Positions 54,649-63,665 of a DNA stretch of 64,000 bases are shown here, one piece after another (position 1 is the first letter of the stretch; every line of letters begins with the position of its first letter). A model generated the notes under the pieces. The model did not search any database, was not told where the DNA came from, and worked only from the letters and a program-made list of their open reading frames with translations. The stretch is taken from positions 1-64,000 of the forward strand of contig RQOG01000016.1 in NCBI GenBank assembly GCA_003854985.1, given 5' to 3'. Made by a program: the position numbers and the translations under genes. Origin of the DNA: Calditrichota bacterium. GTDB taxonomy: Bacteria; Calditrichota; Calditrichia; Calditrichales; Calditrichaceae.

Positions 54649-55404
54649 TTAACTTATTATTTCTTCCGCCAGCCTAAAATAATTCAGCGAACCGGGCGAA
54701 CCAAGATCGAATAATGCAACTGGCTTGCCAATAGCCGGAGCTTCCGATAGTTTGGAATTCCTGGGAATTAAGGTTTTAAAAATAATATCCTTAAAATTTT
54801 GTCTTAACTCCTCAACGATTTCCTTACTTTTGTTTAGCCTCTTATCAAACATTGTAATCAGTATGCCGCTGAATTTTAAGCCTGGATTATATTTTAAACT
54901 AATATTTCTTATTGTTCTTAAAAACTTTCCTAAAGACTTAAGCGAAAAATACTCCGACTGAACGGGTATCAATATCGAATCTGCAGCGGTAAGAGCATTT
55001 ATTGTCAGGGTTCCGAGACTTGGCGGGCAATCCAGTAAAATGTAATCATAATCATCTTTTAAGGGACCTAATATACTTCGCAATAGTTTTGGCTTAATTG
55101 AATGCGTAAATAATTCCACTTCTTCTTCTTCACTTTTTATATTTGATGGAACAATTTCCAAATTCTCCAAACCTATATCCATAATTGCCATAGCCAGGGG
55201 TACCTTCTTAACAATTATGTCATACAGCCCATAACTTATTTCGTATTCATCCAGATGAAAACTTGTTGCGATACTTCCCTGTGGATCAAGATCGATTAAC
55301 AACACCTGTTTTCCTAAAATTGCGAGGCTTGTTCCCAGATTAATAGCTGTCGTTGTTTTCCCCACGCCGCCTTTCTGACTGGCAATTGCAATAATATCAC
55401 CCAT
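54649..55404 (-). CDS. ParA/Soj-family ATPase, chemosensory-cluster member
   Basis: A 251-residue P-loop ATPase with the deviant Walker A QKGGVGKTTT, Walker A-prime LIDLDPQGS and Walker B LLDCPPSLG, plus IPRNSKLSEAPAIGKPV typical of ParA. There is no ParB gene or parS-like site nearby. Placement at the head of a chemosensory operon recalls ParA relatives that position chemoreceptor arrays (ParC-type) or act in Chp systems. That role is inferred. Confidence 0.88.
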   Translation of the reverse strand: MGDIIAIASQKGGVGKTTTAINLGTSLAILGKQVLLIDLDPQGSIATSFHLDEYEISYGLYDIIVKKVPLAMAIMDIGLENLEIVPSNIKSEEEEVELFTHSIKPKLLRSILGPLKDDYDYILLDCPPSLGTLTINALTAADSILIPVQSEYFSLKSLGKFLRTIRNISLKYNPGLKFSGILITMFDKRLNKSKEIVEELRQNFKDIIFKTLIPRNSKLSEAPAIGKPVALFDLGSPGSLNYFRLAEEIIS

Positions 55405-55726
55405 AGAGTTTTTGCACTAACCAAATTTGATCATTATCCATATCCGTTCCGGATTCAGGCTGCCCTCGAAATTTAAATTTTAATTAACTTATTTGCAACA
55501 AATACACGCAGTTAGGTTAATACGGCACCCTTGTCAATGAACTGAATGAAATAACAATCTTGTTAACTAAGTTCCAACACATATCCATAAAACCGGACAT
55601 TATTTCTCAAAAAAATCATCGGCAGTATTTTCGTAAACTCAAGTATATATATTGATTTATGAAGAATATTTTTTGCTGTTTTGCTTTGTTATCCGCTACA
55701 CCAAAACTTGTTTTACTGCGCTGATT
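55405..55726. other. Intergenic region upstream of the chemosensory operon
   Basis: About 320 AT-rich bases between the ParA gene and the GHL10 gene. A 13-base dyad (ATCCG ttc CGGAT) at 55442-55454 lies 38 bases before the ParA start. A poor -35/-10 pair (TTGCAA, 17 bases, TAAATT on the minus strand, about 55470-55500) may be the operon promoter. No RNA gene or ORF stands out. Confidence 0.5.
55442..55454. promoter_or_regulatory. Short dyad upstream of the ParA gene
   Basis: A perfect 5-bp inverted repeat ATCCG/CGGAT with a 3-base centre, between the weak candidate promoter and the start codon. It could be an operator of the ParA-led operon; only the symmetry is seen. Confidence 0.25.
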
Positions 55727-56842
55727 CTACCTCAACCCCCTGATTAAGGCCTCAATATAAACAGGATTTTCCTGTAAATAATTATATGAAAAATAAGCGA
55801 TACCCCCGGCAGGATACTGCTCCAGATATTTTATTCGCTGTATTACAGCGTCGGATGACTGGTTATAAACAGAAATTCCTATGATAATTTTTTCCTTACA
55901 GCCATTATTCATTTCAGCTGATTTGATATTACGCTTAAACTGGTCAAAATCAGTATCATAATTCATCAACATTACCTGATCGCATAAATCATTTTCCAGC
56001 CAGTATTTCCAGTCCTGTTTGTATTGAGCAGAAGCCATATACCGGTTTGGTTTTACGGCTATCGATACTATCTTACCAGGATTTGCTTTTCTGATTGATG
56101 ATAAAAAATTATTGATATTGGCATACAAAAAACTATTATAAATTTCCGCAAGGAATGCTCTTTTCTTTTCAGTTTTTATAGGATCATTTGGCCTGGTTAA
56201 TTCCAACGGATCAAAATAATTTTTAAGCATAAAGTCTGTTCTGCCGGAAATTGAATGCAGAAATTTACCCCTGGGATACCTGAAATAATCAAAATGCAAA
56301 CCATCAAAATCATAGAGTAATAAGAGTTCTTTAATCGTTAGCATCATCCTGTTTAAATAATTTTTATCAACCGGATCAATATAAAATCCTTCATTACCTG
56401 TTTTTTTTAAGTAATTATAGTCCGGTAAGCCAGGTTCCGGATCGATACACAAGATGGAATGATTGAAGAAATTAAAAGGGTGTTTGGCCTGAACGGGAGC
56501 CTTCTCCGAACCCCATATATAAAAAACATTAATCCAGGCATAAACCGACAGGTTTTTTTTATGGGCATCATGAATAAGTCTGGTGAGGAGGCCGTGGGAA
56601 ACATCGGCATTTTTTGATTCGGTCAGATATTCGGAATCCCAGTAACTCTGCCCCAGCGCATAAACCTGAATATAGAGCGTAGTAATCTTTAATCTGCCGG
56701 CAGTATCTATAATCTGTTTGATATCCTGTTCTGTCTGAAGGGCGTGTCTTACCACCCATAAACCGGTATGATTGGCAGCCTTCAGCAAAGTTGAAAGAAA
56801 AAGAAACAAAATCAGACAATTAACAAAATATATTTTTTTCAT
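55727..56842 (-). CDS. Exported GHL10/UPF0748-type glycoside hydrolase-like protein
   Basis: A 371-residue protein with a signal peptide (cleavage near LLKAAN, about 22). The TIM-barrel starts GLWVVRHALQTEQDIKQII, as in glycosyl hydrolase-like 10 (YngK-type) proteins, with YIQVYALGQSYWDS, YAWINVFYIWGS and the acidic DGLHFDYFRYPRG motif. The C-terminal part has IGISVYNQSSD and IAYFSYNYLQ. It probably acts on an envelope polysaccharide. It stands alone behind the rplQ terminator. Confidence 0.82.
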   Translation of the reverse strand: MKKIYFVNCLILFLFLSTLLKAANHTGLWVVRHALQTEQDIKQIIDTAGRLKITTLYIQVYALGQSYWDSEYLTESKNADVSHGLLTRLIHDAHKKNLSVYAWINVFYIWGSEKAPVQAKHPFNFFNHSILCIDPEPGLPDYNYLKKTGNEGFYIDPVDKNYLNRMMLTIKELLLLYDFDGLHFDYFRYPRGKFLHSISGRTDFMLKNYFDPLELTRPNDPIKTEKKRAFLAEIYNSFLYANINNFLSSIRKANPGKIVSIAVKPNRYMASAQYKQDWKYWLENDLCDQVMLMNYDTDFDQFKRNIKSAEMNNGCKEKIIIGISVYNQSSDAVIQRIKYLEQYPAGGIAYFSYNYLQENPVYIEALIRGLR

Positions 56843-56884
56843 TTAGGATATATTTTTCAGGATGGATAACATCCGGTTTAAATC

Positions 56885-56920
56885 TAAAAAAAAAGGCTGA
56901 CCAATACTGGACAGCCTTTT
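56885..56920 (-). terminator. Rho-independent terminator of the ribosomal operon
   Basis: A 9-bp stem (AAAAGGCTG / CAGCCTTTT) with a 12-base loop, followed on the minus strand by a long T-run, 17 bases after the rplQ stop. Confidence 0.85.
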
Positions 56921-56936
56921 ATATCCTGGCATTTCA

Positions 56937-57554
56937 TTATTTATCTTTTGTATCCTCTTCAGGCGCTTCCTCTGCAGTAATTTCATCACTTTTTGCTTCT
57001 TCATTTTTTTGTTCTTCAGATTCCACGGTTTCTGTTTCAATCGGTTGTATTTCTTCAACAACCGGTTCTTCTTTTGGAGATTCCTCAACTGTTTTTTCTT
57101 TAATTTGTTTTTCCGGAATCTCTTTTTCCTCGGATTTTTGGGCAGCTTTTTCTTTTTTATCGCTTTTGGCTTTAGCTTTCTTTGCTTCGCCGCCTTTTTC
57201 AAAACCTACCAGTTGAAATAATGATAATGAAGCCGCATCCCCTTTTCTTTTACCTAATTTAATAATTCTCGTATATCCGCCGGGGCGGGTTTCGAAAGTC
57301 GGGGCAATTTCATCGAAAAGAGTCGTTACAGCATTTTTATTTTGTAAAAATCTGAAAGCCAGCCTTCTGTGATGTCCACTGCCCTTCTTGCCATAAGTGA
57401 TTAAACGCTCTACATACTGGCGAAGCTCTTTCGCCTTTGCCACTGTAGTGCGAATTTCTTTGTGCTCTATCAGCTGGGCAGCCATAGTTCTCATCAATGC
57501 TTTTTTATGGCTGGTAGTTCTACCTAAATGATTTCCTTTTTTATTATGTCGCAT
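56937..57554 (-). CDS. rplQ: 50S ribosomal protein L17 with long charged C-terminal tail
   Basis: L17 proper covers residues 1-118 (MRHNKKGNHLGRTTSHKKAL, KELRQYVERLITYGKKG, TRIIKLGKRKGDAASL). About 85 more residues form a Lys/Glu-rich low-complexity tail that becomes strongly acidic at the end. Typical L17 is 115-130 residues, so the tail is an addition. It is the last gene of the alpha operon, 18 bases after rpoA. Confidence 0.95.
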   Translation of the reverse strand: MRHNKKGNHLGRTTSHKKALMRTMAAQLIEHKEIRTTVAKAKELRQYVERLITYGKKGSGHHRRLAFRFLQNKNAVTTLFDEIAPTFETRPGGYTRIIKLGKRKGDAASLSLFQLVGFEKGGEAKKAKAKSDKKEKAAQKSEEKEIPEKQIKEKTVEESPKEEPVVEEIQPIETETVESEEQKNEEAKSDEITAEEAPEEDTKDK

Positions 57555-57572
57555 CCTAATAAATCCTTGCTT

Positions 57573-58559
57573 TTACTTTTCTTCAGATTTCAGATACTTA
57601 TCAACATTCATACCGAATTGTAAACCGCGTTCTTCTAAAATTTTACCCAATTCCATTAAAGATTTTCTACCGAAGTTTTTAAATTTAAGCATCTCCTGCT
57701 CATCTTTTCGCACAAGATCGCCAATGGTTTTAATATCCGCCGCTTTTAAGCAATTATGCGAGCGCACGGATAATTCCAGCTCATCAACACTCATCTTGAG
57801 CAATTTTTTAATGCGAAGCGCTTCTTCATCAATTTCTGCTGTTTCTTCTTCTTCAGATTCTATATCGAAATTAATAAAAAGCTGGATATGATCTCTCAGA
57901 ATTTTACCGCTGAACGTCAACGCATCGTCCGGAGTAATGCTACCGTCGGTTTCTATCTCCAAAACCAGTTTTTCAAAATCTGTCCGCTGGCCAACCCGTG
58001 TATTCTCAACCTGATAGCGCACATTAAGTATGGGCGTAAAAATAGAATCGATCGGGATCACACCGATAGGCATATCCGGAGTTTTATTTTCTTCGGCGGT
58101 AATATAACCTCGTCCTCTGCCCAGACTGAGTTCAATATTCAATTCCGCATTTTCATTAAGTGTTGCTATATGTAAATCAGGATTTAAAATTTCGATATCG
58201 TTGCTGTGATCCTGAATAGTCTTACCGGAAAATTCTCCTGCGCCTTTCAGATAAAGACTGATTTTATCAGGTCTTTTATTAAGCAATTTAAGGCGCAATT
58301 CCTTGAGATTAAGAATAATCTCCGGCAAGTCTTCATAAACGCCCGGAATGGTAGAAAATTCATGTTGGATATTATTTACTTTAATCGCTGTAACCGCAGC
58401 CCCCTGAAGCGAGGAAAGTAATACCCGTCTCATCATGTTTCCAATGGTTACCCCATAACCTTTTTCCAGAGGTTGAACGATAAAGCGTCCAAAGTTATTG
58501 GAGTAAGACGCATCATCCAATTCTATTCTTTCGGGCATTTGTAAATTTGACCAGTTCAT
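57573..58559 (-). CDS. rpoA: DNA-directed RNA polymerase subunit alpha
   Basis: A 328-residue alpha subunit. The N-terminal domain (1-230) has FGRFIVQPLEKGYGVTIGNMMRRVLLSSL, used for assembly. The C-terminal domain (about 255-320) has DELELSVRSHNCLKAADIKTIGDLV and KNFGRKSLMELGKILEERGL, which bind UP elements and activators. ATG 58559 is chosen over the GTG two codons upstream because AGGTG is placed right for it. Confidence 0.97.
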   Translation of the reverse strand: MNWSNLQMPERIELDDASYSNNFGRFIVQPLEKGYGVTIGNMMRRVLLSSLQGAAVTAIKVNNIQHEFSTIPGVYEDLPEIILNLKELRLKLLNKRPDKISLYLKGAGEFSGKTIQDHSNDIEILNPDLHIATLNENAELNIELSLGRGRGYITAEENKTPDMPIGVIPIDSIFTPILNVRYQVENTRVGQRTDFEKLVLEIETDGSITPDDALTFSGKILRDHIQLFINFDIESEEEETAEIDEEALRIKKLLKMSVDELELSVRSHNCLKAADIKTIGDLVRKDEQEMLKFKNFGRKSLMELGKILEERGLQFGMNVDKYLKSEEK

Positions 58560-58585
58560 ATTCACCTACTATTTTAATTTATTTA

Positions 58586-59200
58586 CTACTTAGAATATAA
58601 TTCTACAATCATATTTTCCTGAATATTAACAGGAATATCAGCGCGTTTCGGTTTTTCAACAAACTTTCCCTTTAACTGGGCTTTATCCAATTCCAGCCAG
58701 GGATAAGCATTTTCCGCGCGTACCTTTCTCAATGCTTCATGAAACATTGCCAGACGACGGCTTTTTTCGCGAACCTGTATTTCATCGCCCGGTTTTAAAA
58801 TATATGACGGGATATTCACATGGGAGCCATTAACTGTAATATGTCCATGCAAAATCATTTGCCTTGCCTGGGTGCGCGAAACGGCGAGCCCAAGGCGAAA
58901 AACGGTGTTATCAAGACGGCTTTCCAGAAGTTGTAACAAATTTTCTCCCGTTACGCCTTTCATACGTTCCGCTCTCTGAAAATACAATCTGAATTGTCTT
59001 TCAAGTAATCCATACATCAGCTTAACTTTTTGTTTTTCCCGCAGCTGAATGGCATAATCACTCATTTTTCTACGATTTAAGCCATGCTGACCCGGAGGAT
59101 AGGGCTTTTTGCTTAAAAGCTGGTCGAATTTTTGATTTCCAAAAATATTTTCACCAAACTTGCGTACAATCTTACCTTTTGATTCAGTATATCTGGCCAT
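58586..59200 (-). CDS. rpsD: 30S ribosomal protein S4
   Basis: A 204-residue primary 16S rRNA binder. It shows KPYPPGQHGLNRRKMSDYAIQLREKQK and the S4 RNA-binding domain RLDNTVFRLGLAVSRTQARQMILHGHITVNG. The N-terminal zinc-type Cys motif is absent, so this is the Cys-free form. Standard position between rpsK and rpoA. Confidence 0.97.
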   Translation of the reverse strand: MARYTESKGKIVRKFGENIFGNQKFDQLLSKKPYPPGQHGLNRRKMSDYAIQLREKQKVKLMYGLLERQFRLYFQRAERMKGVTGENLLQLLESRLDNTVFRLGLAVSRTQARQMILHGHITVNGSHVNIPSYILKPGDEIQVREKSRRLAMFHEALRKVRAENAYPWLELDKAQLKGKFVEKPKRADIPVNIQENMIVELYSK

Positions 59201-59218
59201 TAAAATATTACTCCTAAC

Positions 59219-59611
59219 TTATACACGTCTTTTCTTGGGTGGACGACATCCGTTGTGAGGAATCGGTGTTATATCTTTTATAGAAAGAATTGATAAACCG
59301 GCTGCCTGTAAAGCTTTTATTGCCGCTTCTCGTCCGGAACCGGGTCCTTTAACCTCTACATCAACACTTTTCAGTCCTACGTCAATCGCTGTTTTGGCAG
59401 CATTCTCCGCCGCAATCTGAGCGGCAAACGGCGTATTTTTACGTGAACCTTTATAGCCAACCTTCCCCGCAGAAGCCCAGGATATTACATTTCCATAATT
59501 ATCGCTCAGAGATACCTGTGTGTTATTAAAAGTTGATTTGATATGCGCTTTTCCGTGCGGTTCAACTTTTTCCTTTTTCTTTGTTCTGATGCTTTTTTTA
59601 GGTGAAGCCAA
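59219..59611 (-). CDS. rpsK: 30S ribosomal protein S11
   Basis: A 130-residue platform protein with [28 protein letters not shown] and the C-terminal [18 protein letters not shown]. The start is TTG 59611, with AGGAG 8 bases upstream; no other start keeps the N-terminus. Confidence 0.97.
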   Translation of the reverse strand: MASPKKSIRTKKKEKVEPHGKAHIKSTFNNTQVSLSDNYGNVISWASAGKVGYKGSRKNTPFAAQIAAENAAKTAIDVGLKSVDVEVKGPGSGREAAIKALQAAGLSILSIKDITPIPHNGCRPPKKRRV

Positions 59612-59625
59612 TTCCTATCTCCTAT

Positions 59626-59994
59626 TTATTTCTTTTTTCCGCCAACTAAACGTTTGCGTCCCTTACGGGTATGGGCGTTTGTTTTTGTGCGCTGACCGTG
59701 TACAGGCAAACCACGATGATGCCTGTAACCGCGGTTGGAATTTATATCCATCAAACGCTTAATGTTCATATTAATTTCTGCTTTAAGCGAACCTTCGACT
59801 TTATATTCATTTTGAATTATTGTACGGATTCGCTTCACTTCCTCTTCAGAAAGTTGATTAACTCTTGTATTTTCATCAACTTTAGCTTTCTCGCATATAT
59901 CTTTTGCAGATGAAAGACCAATGCCGTAAATATAAGTTAATCCGATTACAATTCGTTTTTGTTTTGGTAAATCAACACCAGTAATTCGAGCCAA
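59626..59994 (-). CDS. rpsM: 30S ribosomal protein S13
   Basis: A 122-residue head protein contacting the P-site tRNA. It shows [25 protein letters not shown] and [24 protein letters not shown]-like signature (here NAHTRKGRK). The start is TTG 59994, directly after AGGAGG. Confidence 0.97.
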   Translation of the reverse strand: MARITGVDLPKQKRIVIGLTYIYGIGLSSAKDICEKAKVDENTRVNQLSEEEVKRIRTIIQNEYKVEGSLKAEINMNIKRLMDINSNRGYRHHRGLPVHGQRTKTNAHTRKGRKRLVGGKKK

Positions 59995-60017
59995 AACTGC
60001 CTCCTAATTTTCTATTT

Positions 60018-60134
60018 TTATCCCTGACGTTGCTTATGCTTTGGATTTTTACTACATATTACCCTAAGCACACCTTTACGACGTATAATTTTACAGCCAT
60101 CGCACATTTTTTTAACAGAGACCTTTACTTTCAT
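60018..60134 (-). CDS. rpmJ: 50S ribosomal protein L36
   Basis: A 38-residue protein, too short for most ORF lists. It begins [19 protein letters not shown] and ends NPKHKQRQG. Cys11, Cys14, Cys27 and the His32 make the zinc-ribbon of the C+ form. It sits in the usual place between infA and rpsM, 13 bases after infA. Confidence 0.96.
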   Translation of the reverse strand: MKVKVSVKKMCDGCKIIRRKGVLRVICSKNPKHKQRQG

Positions 60135-60147
60135 ATTTATCCCATTC

Positions 60148-60369
60148 TTACTTATATCTGTAAATAATTCTTCCTCTGGTCAGATCATAAGGAGATAGCT
60201 CTATGCTTACCTTATCGCCGGGTAAAATTTTTATAAAATGCATGCGCATTTTCCCCGAGATATATGCTAAAACTTCATGACCATTTTCCAAAGTTACAAT
60301 AAAAGAAGCGTTCGGCAGCGTTTCTTTGATTATACCGTCTACTTTTATTGCTTCTTGTTTTTTGGCCAA
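60148..60369 (-). CDS. infA: Translation initiation factor IF-1
   Basis: A 73-residue OB-fold factor. It shows [43 protein letters not shown], broken here as [14 protein letters not shown] and [16 protein letters not shown], and ends [11 protein letters not shown]. It begins with TTG 60369 after AAGGAG, 7 bases upstream. Confidence 0.97.
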   Translation of the reverse strand: MAKKQEAIKVDGIIKETLPNASFIVTLENGHEVLAYISGKMRMHFIKILPGDKVSIELSPYDLTRGRIIYRYK

Positions 60370-60399
60370 ACTTTATCTCCTTAAAAACTACCTTTTAAA

Positions 60400-61146
60400 T
60401 TATATAACCGATAAAATCACCGGACCATTTTCTGTTATTGCCACCGTATGTTCGTAATGCGCCGAGGGCAAACCATCCATGGTGCGCACCGTCCATTCAT
60501 CGTTGTCTATGAGAACCTTATAGGTTCCCATATTAACCATCGGTTCAATAGCCAGAACCATACCTTCTTTTAAGATCGGGCCTTTGCCCTTTTTGCCAAA
60601 ATTCGGTATCTGCGGATCTTCATGCGGTTTATATCCTACACCATGACCAACCAGATCCCGAACAACCGAATAACTATTCTCTTCCACATGAGTCTGAACA
60701 GCCGCTGATATATCGCCGACCCGCTTACCGCTACGGCATTGACTTATACACAATTCCAGACTTTTTTCCGTAACCTGGCACAAATGCCTTACTTTTGGCG
60801 AAACATTTCCCACCATAAAGGTTTTGGCGGCATCCCCGAAATAGTTATCCAGTTCCACACCAACATCAATACCTACTATATCCCCTTCCACTAATTTCCT
60901 TTTACCGGGAATTCCATGGACGACCTCTTCATTAATTGATATGCAAGTTGCGGCCGGAAATCCATACAGGCCTTTAAATGCAGGCCGTGCTTTCTTATTT
61001 AAAATAAAGCTCTCTATTTCCCTGTCCAGAGTCCGGGTATCAATACCTGGTGCAATAAATTTTTCAATGAACTGTAAAGCTTCTGCGATAATTCTGGAAC
61101 TCTCGCGAATTTTTTGAATCTCGCTTTTTGATTTTATATAGATCAT
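60400..61146 (-). CDS. map: Methionine aminopeptidase, type I
   Basis: A 248-residue metalloprotease removing the initiator Met from nascent proteins. Metal ligands are visible: Asp in GIDVGVELDN and FGDAAKTF, His in GHGVGYKPHEDP, Glu in AIEPMVN and the final Glu in HYEHTVAIT. It follows secY without an adk gene between them. Confidence 0.97.
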   Translation of the reverse strand: MIYIKSKSEIQKIRESSRIIAEALQFIEKFIAPGIDTRTLDREIESFILNKKARPAFKGLYGFPAATCISINEEVVHGIPGKRKLVEGDIVGIDVGVELDNYFGDAAKTFMVGNVSPKVRHLCQVTEKSLELCISQCRSGKRVGDISAAVQTHVEENSYSVVRDLVGHGVGYKPHEDPQIPNFGKKGKGPILKEGMVLAIEPMVNMGTYKVLIDNDEWTVRTMDGLPSAHYEHTVAITENGPVILSVI

Positions 61147-61160
61147 CTAAAAGCTGTCTT

Positions 61161-62485
61161 TTACCCTCTCCTGCCTTTTATCCTACCTGATTTCATAAAA
61201 CCATCATAATGGCGCATAAACAGATGGGATTCAACCTGCTGCAAGAAATCAAGGGCTACACCTACGATAATCAAAAGTCCTGTGCCGCCATAGAATGAAG
61301 CCAGGCTATAAGGGATTTTAAACTTTGCCAATATCGCCGGAATAATTGCCACAAAGGCTAAAAGAATGAAGAAGGCAACGTTATCCGGGTCAAAATATTA
61401 TCAAGATATTCAGCCGTTTTCTTACCCGGTCTAACTCCGGGAATAAAACCGCCTTGTTTTTTCAGGTTATCGGCAACATCAACCGGGTTCAGGGCAATAG
61501 CGGTATAAAAATAGGTAAAAAACACAATCATTATACCGTAGAAAAACCAGTAAAACCAATGTTCCATCGAAAACCACTGTTGCAGTGTCATCATAAATTC
61601 ATTTTCAGAGAAGAACGTCAATACCGTTGTCGGCACAAACATAATGGCCTGGGCAAATATAATCGGCATGACGCCTGCTGTATTAACACGCATCGGAAAA
61701 TGGGTATTGACACCGCCGTATACTTTCCGGCCAATAACCCGCTTTGCATATTGAACGGGTATTTTCCGTGTACCCTGAGTGAGAAGTACAACAAAATAAA
61801 TGATCGCCAGGGCCAGAGCCATTAAGATAATTTCTGCCAAGAGTCCGCGCTCACCGATTGAAAACTGCTGGTATTCATCAATAACGGCTTCAGGAAACCG
61901 GGCGATGATACCAATAAAAATGATTAAAGAAATACCGTTTCCGATTCCGCGGTCATCAATTTGTTCTCCGAGCCACATGATCAACATCGTGCCCGATGCC
62001 ATCGATATCATTGTCAGTAAAAGAAATCCTATCCCCGGATCGGGGACAGCCAGCCGGCCGTCTGCCAGGCGAATCGTTTGCAAAAATAATCCCACACCAT
62101 AAGCCTGCATTGCAGAAATGATCAATGTGCCGTAACGGGTATACTGCATAATTTTTTTACGGCCTTCTTCACCCTCTTTTTGCAGTTTTTGGAAAAAAGG
62201 AATAACAGCGCCTAACAACTGAATAATAATCGAAGCGCTGATGTAAGGCATAATTCCCAGGCCAAAGACGGCAGCTTTGCTAAAAGCGCCGCCGGCAAAC
62301 AAATCATACAGCCCGAAAAGCGTTCCCTGCAAATTTTTAAATCCTTCGGCTAATGCAGCCGTATCGATACCGGGAGTAATAATATGGGTGCCGATTCTTT
62401 CAATTCCAAGGATCAGCAGCGTGAACAATATGCGTTTACGCAGCTCACCTATTTTGAATACATTTCGAAAAGTATCGATTATCAT
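61161..62485 (-). CDS. secY: Preprotein translocase subunit SecY, disrupted by an apparent frameshift
   Basis: The channel subunit of the Sec translocon, about 441 residues if the frame is restored. Frame 1 (61358-62485) gives the first 375 residues, with [13 protein letters not shown] and [20 protein letters not shown], and then leaves the family at ITLPSSFF and stops. A shift of one base near 61365-61376 continues [19 protein letters not shown] to the normal end at 61161. Total length 1325 is one base short of a multiple of three. As secY is essential, an assembly error is the likely cause. Confidence 0.92.
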
Positions 62486-62922
62486 ACCAGCGTAACAACG
62501 CCTCCCTGTTTTTCAATTTTTTCTTTGGCAGTACGGCTGACCGCATTTACCTGAATATTCATTTTCCGCGTCACATCGCCCTCACCGAGCAGTTTTATTG
62601 GCATCTTCTTTTTGCGGATCAGTTTCTTCTCGATCATCACTTCCCTGGTGATCTCTTCAGCTCCGTCTATTTTATTAAGCTCGCCAACATTCACAACCTG
62701 ATAATATACTTTTTTAATATTGGTGAAACCGAATTTGGGCAATCTTCTCTGAAGCGGCATCTGTCCGCCTTCGAACCAGGCTCTTTTTTTAGAACCTCCG
62801 CGGGAACCATATCCTTTATGTCCGCGGCCGGCAGTCACAGCCAAGCCTGAACCTTCACCGCGTCCTCTTCTTTTTTTATTTTTTGTCGAACCTTTCGCCG
62901 GACGTAATTGACTTAAATCCAT
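62482..62922 (-). CDS. rplO: 50S ribosomal protein L15
   Basis: A 146-residue protein with an N-terminal LRPAKGSTKNKKRRGRGEGSG, the loop HKGYGSRGGSKKRAWFEGGQ and RLPKFGFTN. It overlaps secY by 4 bases, the usual spc arrangement. Confidence 0.97.
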   Translation of the reverse strand: MDLSQLRPAKGSTKNKKRRGRGEGSGLAVTAGRGHKGYGSRGGSKKRAWFEGGQMPLQRRLPKFGFTNIKKVYYQVVNVGELNKIDGAEEITREVMIEKKLIRKKKMPIKLLGEGDVTRKMNIQVNAVSRTAKEKIEKQGGVVTLV

Positions 62923-62946
62923 CCTCTTTATTCCTTATCAATTAGA

Positions 62947-63132
62947 TTAGATTTCTTCTACTTTAACCAGATGCTTTACTTTATTAATCATCCCGAGTAT
63001 TTGCGGTGTAGCTTTATGCATTCTGGAATGATTTATTTTTCGAATTCCCAAAGCGGCCATTGTTCGTTTCTGGTCTATGGAAAATCCAATAGCGCTTTTG
63101 ATCTGAGTAATTTTTATATTTTTTTCAGCCAT
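62947..63132 (-). CDS. rpmD: 50S ribosomal protein L30
   Basis: A 61-residue protein: KITQIKSAIGFSIDQKRTMAALGIRKI and a C-terminal MINKVKHLVKVEE. Typical length; placed between rpsE and rplO. Confidence 0.96.
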   Translation of the reverse strand: MAEKNIKITQIKSAIGFSIDQKRTMAALGIRKINHSRMHKATPQILGMINKVKHLVKVEEI

Positions 63133-63143
63133 AATTTCAATCC

Positions 63144-63650
63144 TTAACCATGAAAAACTTTTTGTACGGAAATTCCTCTGTCTCTGGCCACTTTATCGGC
63201 GCTTAACGTGTTCTGGAGCGCCGTAATTGTCGCTTTGCTTACATTATGCGGATTCGACGAGCCATTGGATTTGGTTAAAATATCCGTGATTCCCGCCGCT
63301 TCACAAATCGCCCTGATCGGACCACCTGCGATAACTCCTGTACCTGGAGCGGCCGGCTGCATAATTACATATCCGGCTCCGTATTTACTTTTTACGGGAT
63401 GAGGTATCGTGCCGTTTTTAACAGAAACCCGCACCAGATTCTTTTTTGCCTGTTCCGTACCTTTTGCGATTGCGTTAACTACTTCGTTTGCTTTACCAAG
63501 TCCCAATCCAACAACACCATTTCCATCACCGACAACAACGATCGCATTGAATGAAAACCGTCTTCCGCCTTTTAATACCTTGGCTACTCTGTTGATATGG
63601 ATAACTTTTTCTTTTAATTCCAATTCACCTGGGTTTATACGCTCAACCAC
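63144..63650 (-). CDS. rpsE: 30S ribosomal protein S5
   Basis: A 168-residue protein with the S5 signature ([39 protein letters not shown]) and [21 protein letters not shown]. The start is GTG 63650, six bases after GGAG; an ATG one base away is out of frame. Confidence 0.96.
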   Translation of the reverse strand: MVERINPGELELKEKVIHINRVAKVLKGGRRFSFNAIVVVGDGNGVVGLGLGKANEVVNAIAKGTEQAKKNLVRVSVKNGTIPHPVKSKYGAGYVIMQPAAPGTGVIAGGPIRAICEAAGITDILTKSNGSSNPHNVSKATITALQNTLSADKVARDRGISVQKVFHG

Positions 63651-63665
63651 ATTTAACTCCTATAA

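Noticed and set aside
54649-55404. Chromosome partition parA with a nearby origin
   Set aside because: No parB, parS-like palindromes, gidA/B, dnaA or DnaA boxes are nearby, and the gene heads a chemosensory operon.
55405-55726. tRNA or small RNA gene
   Set aside because: I could not fold a cloverleaf or find T-loop sequence. The region is AT-rich without a stable stem beyond the short dyad.
56843-57202. Lys-rich reading frame overlapping the L17 tail
   Set aside because: It is the out-of-frame shadow of a Glu/Lys-rich low-complexity region and has no ribosome-binding site.
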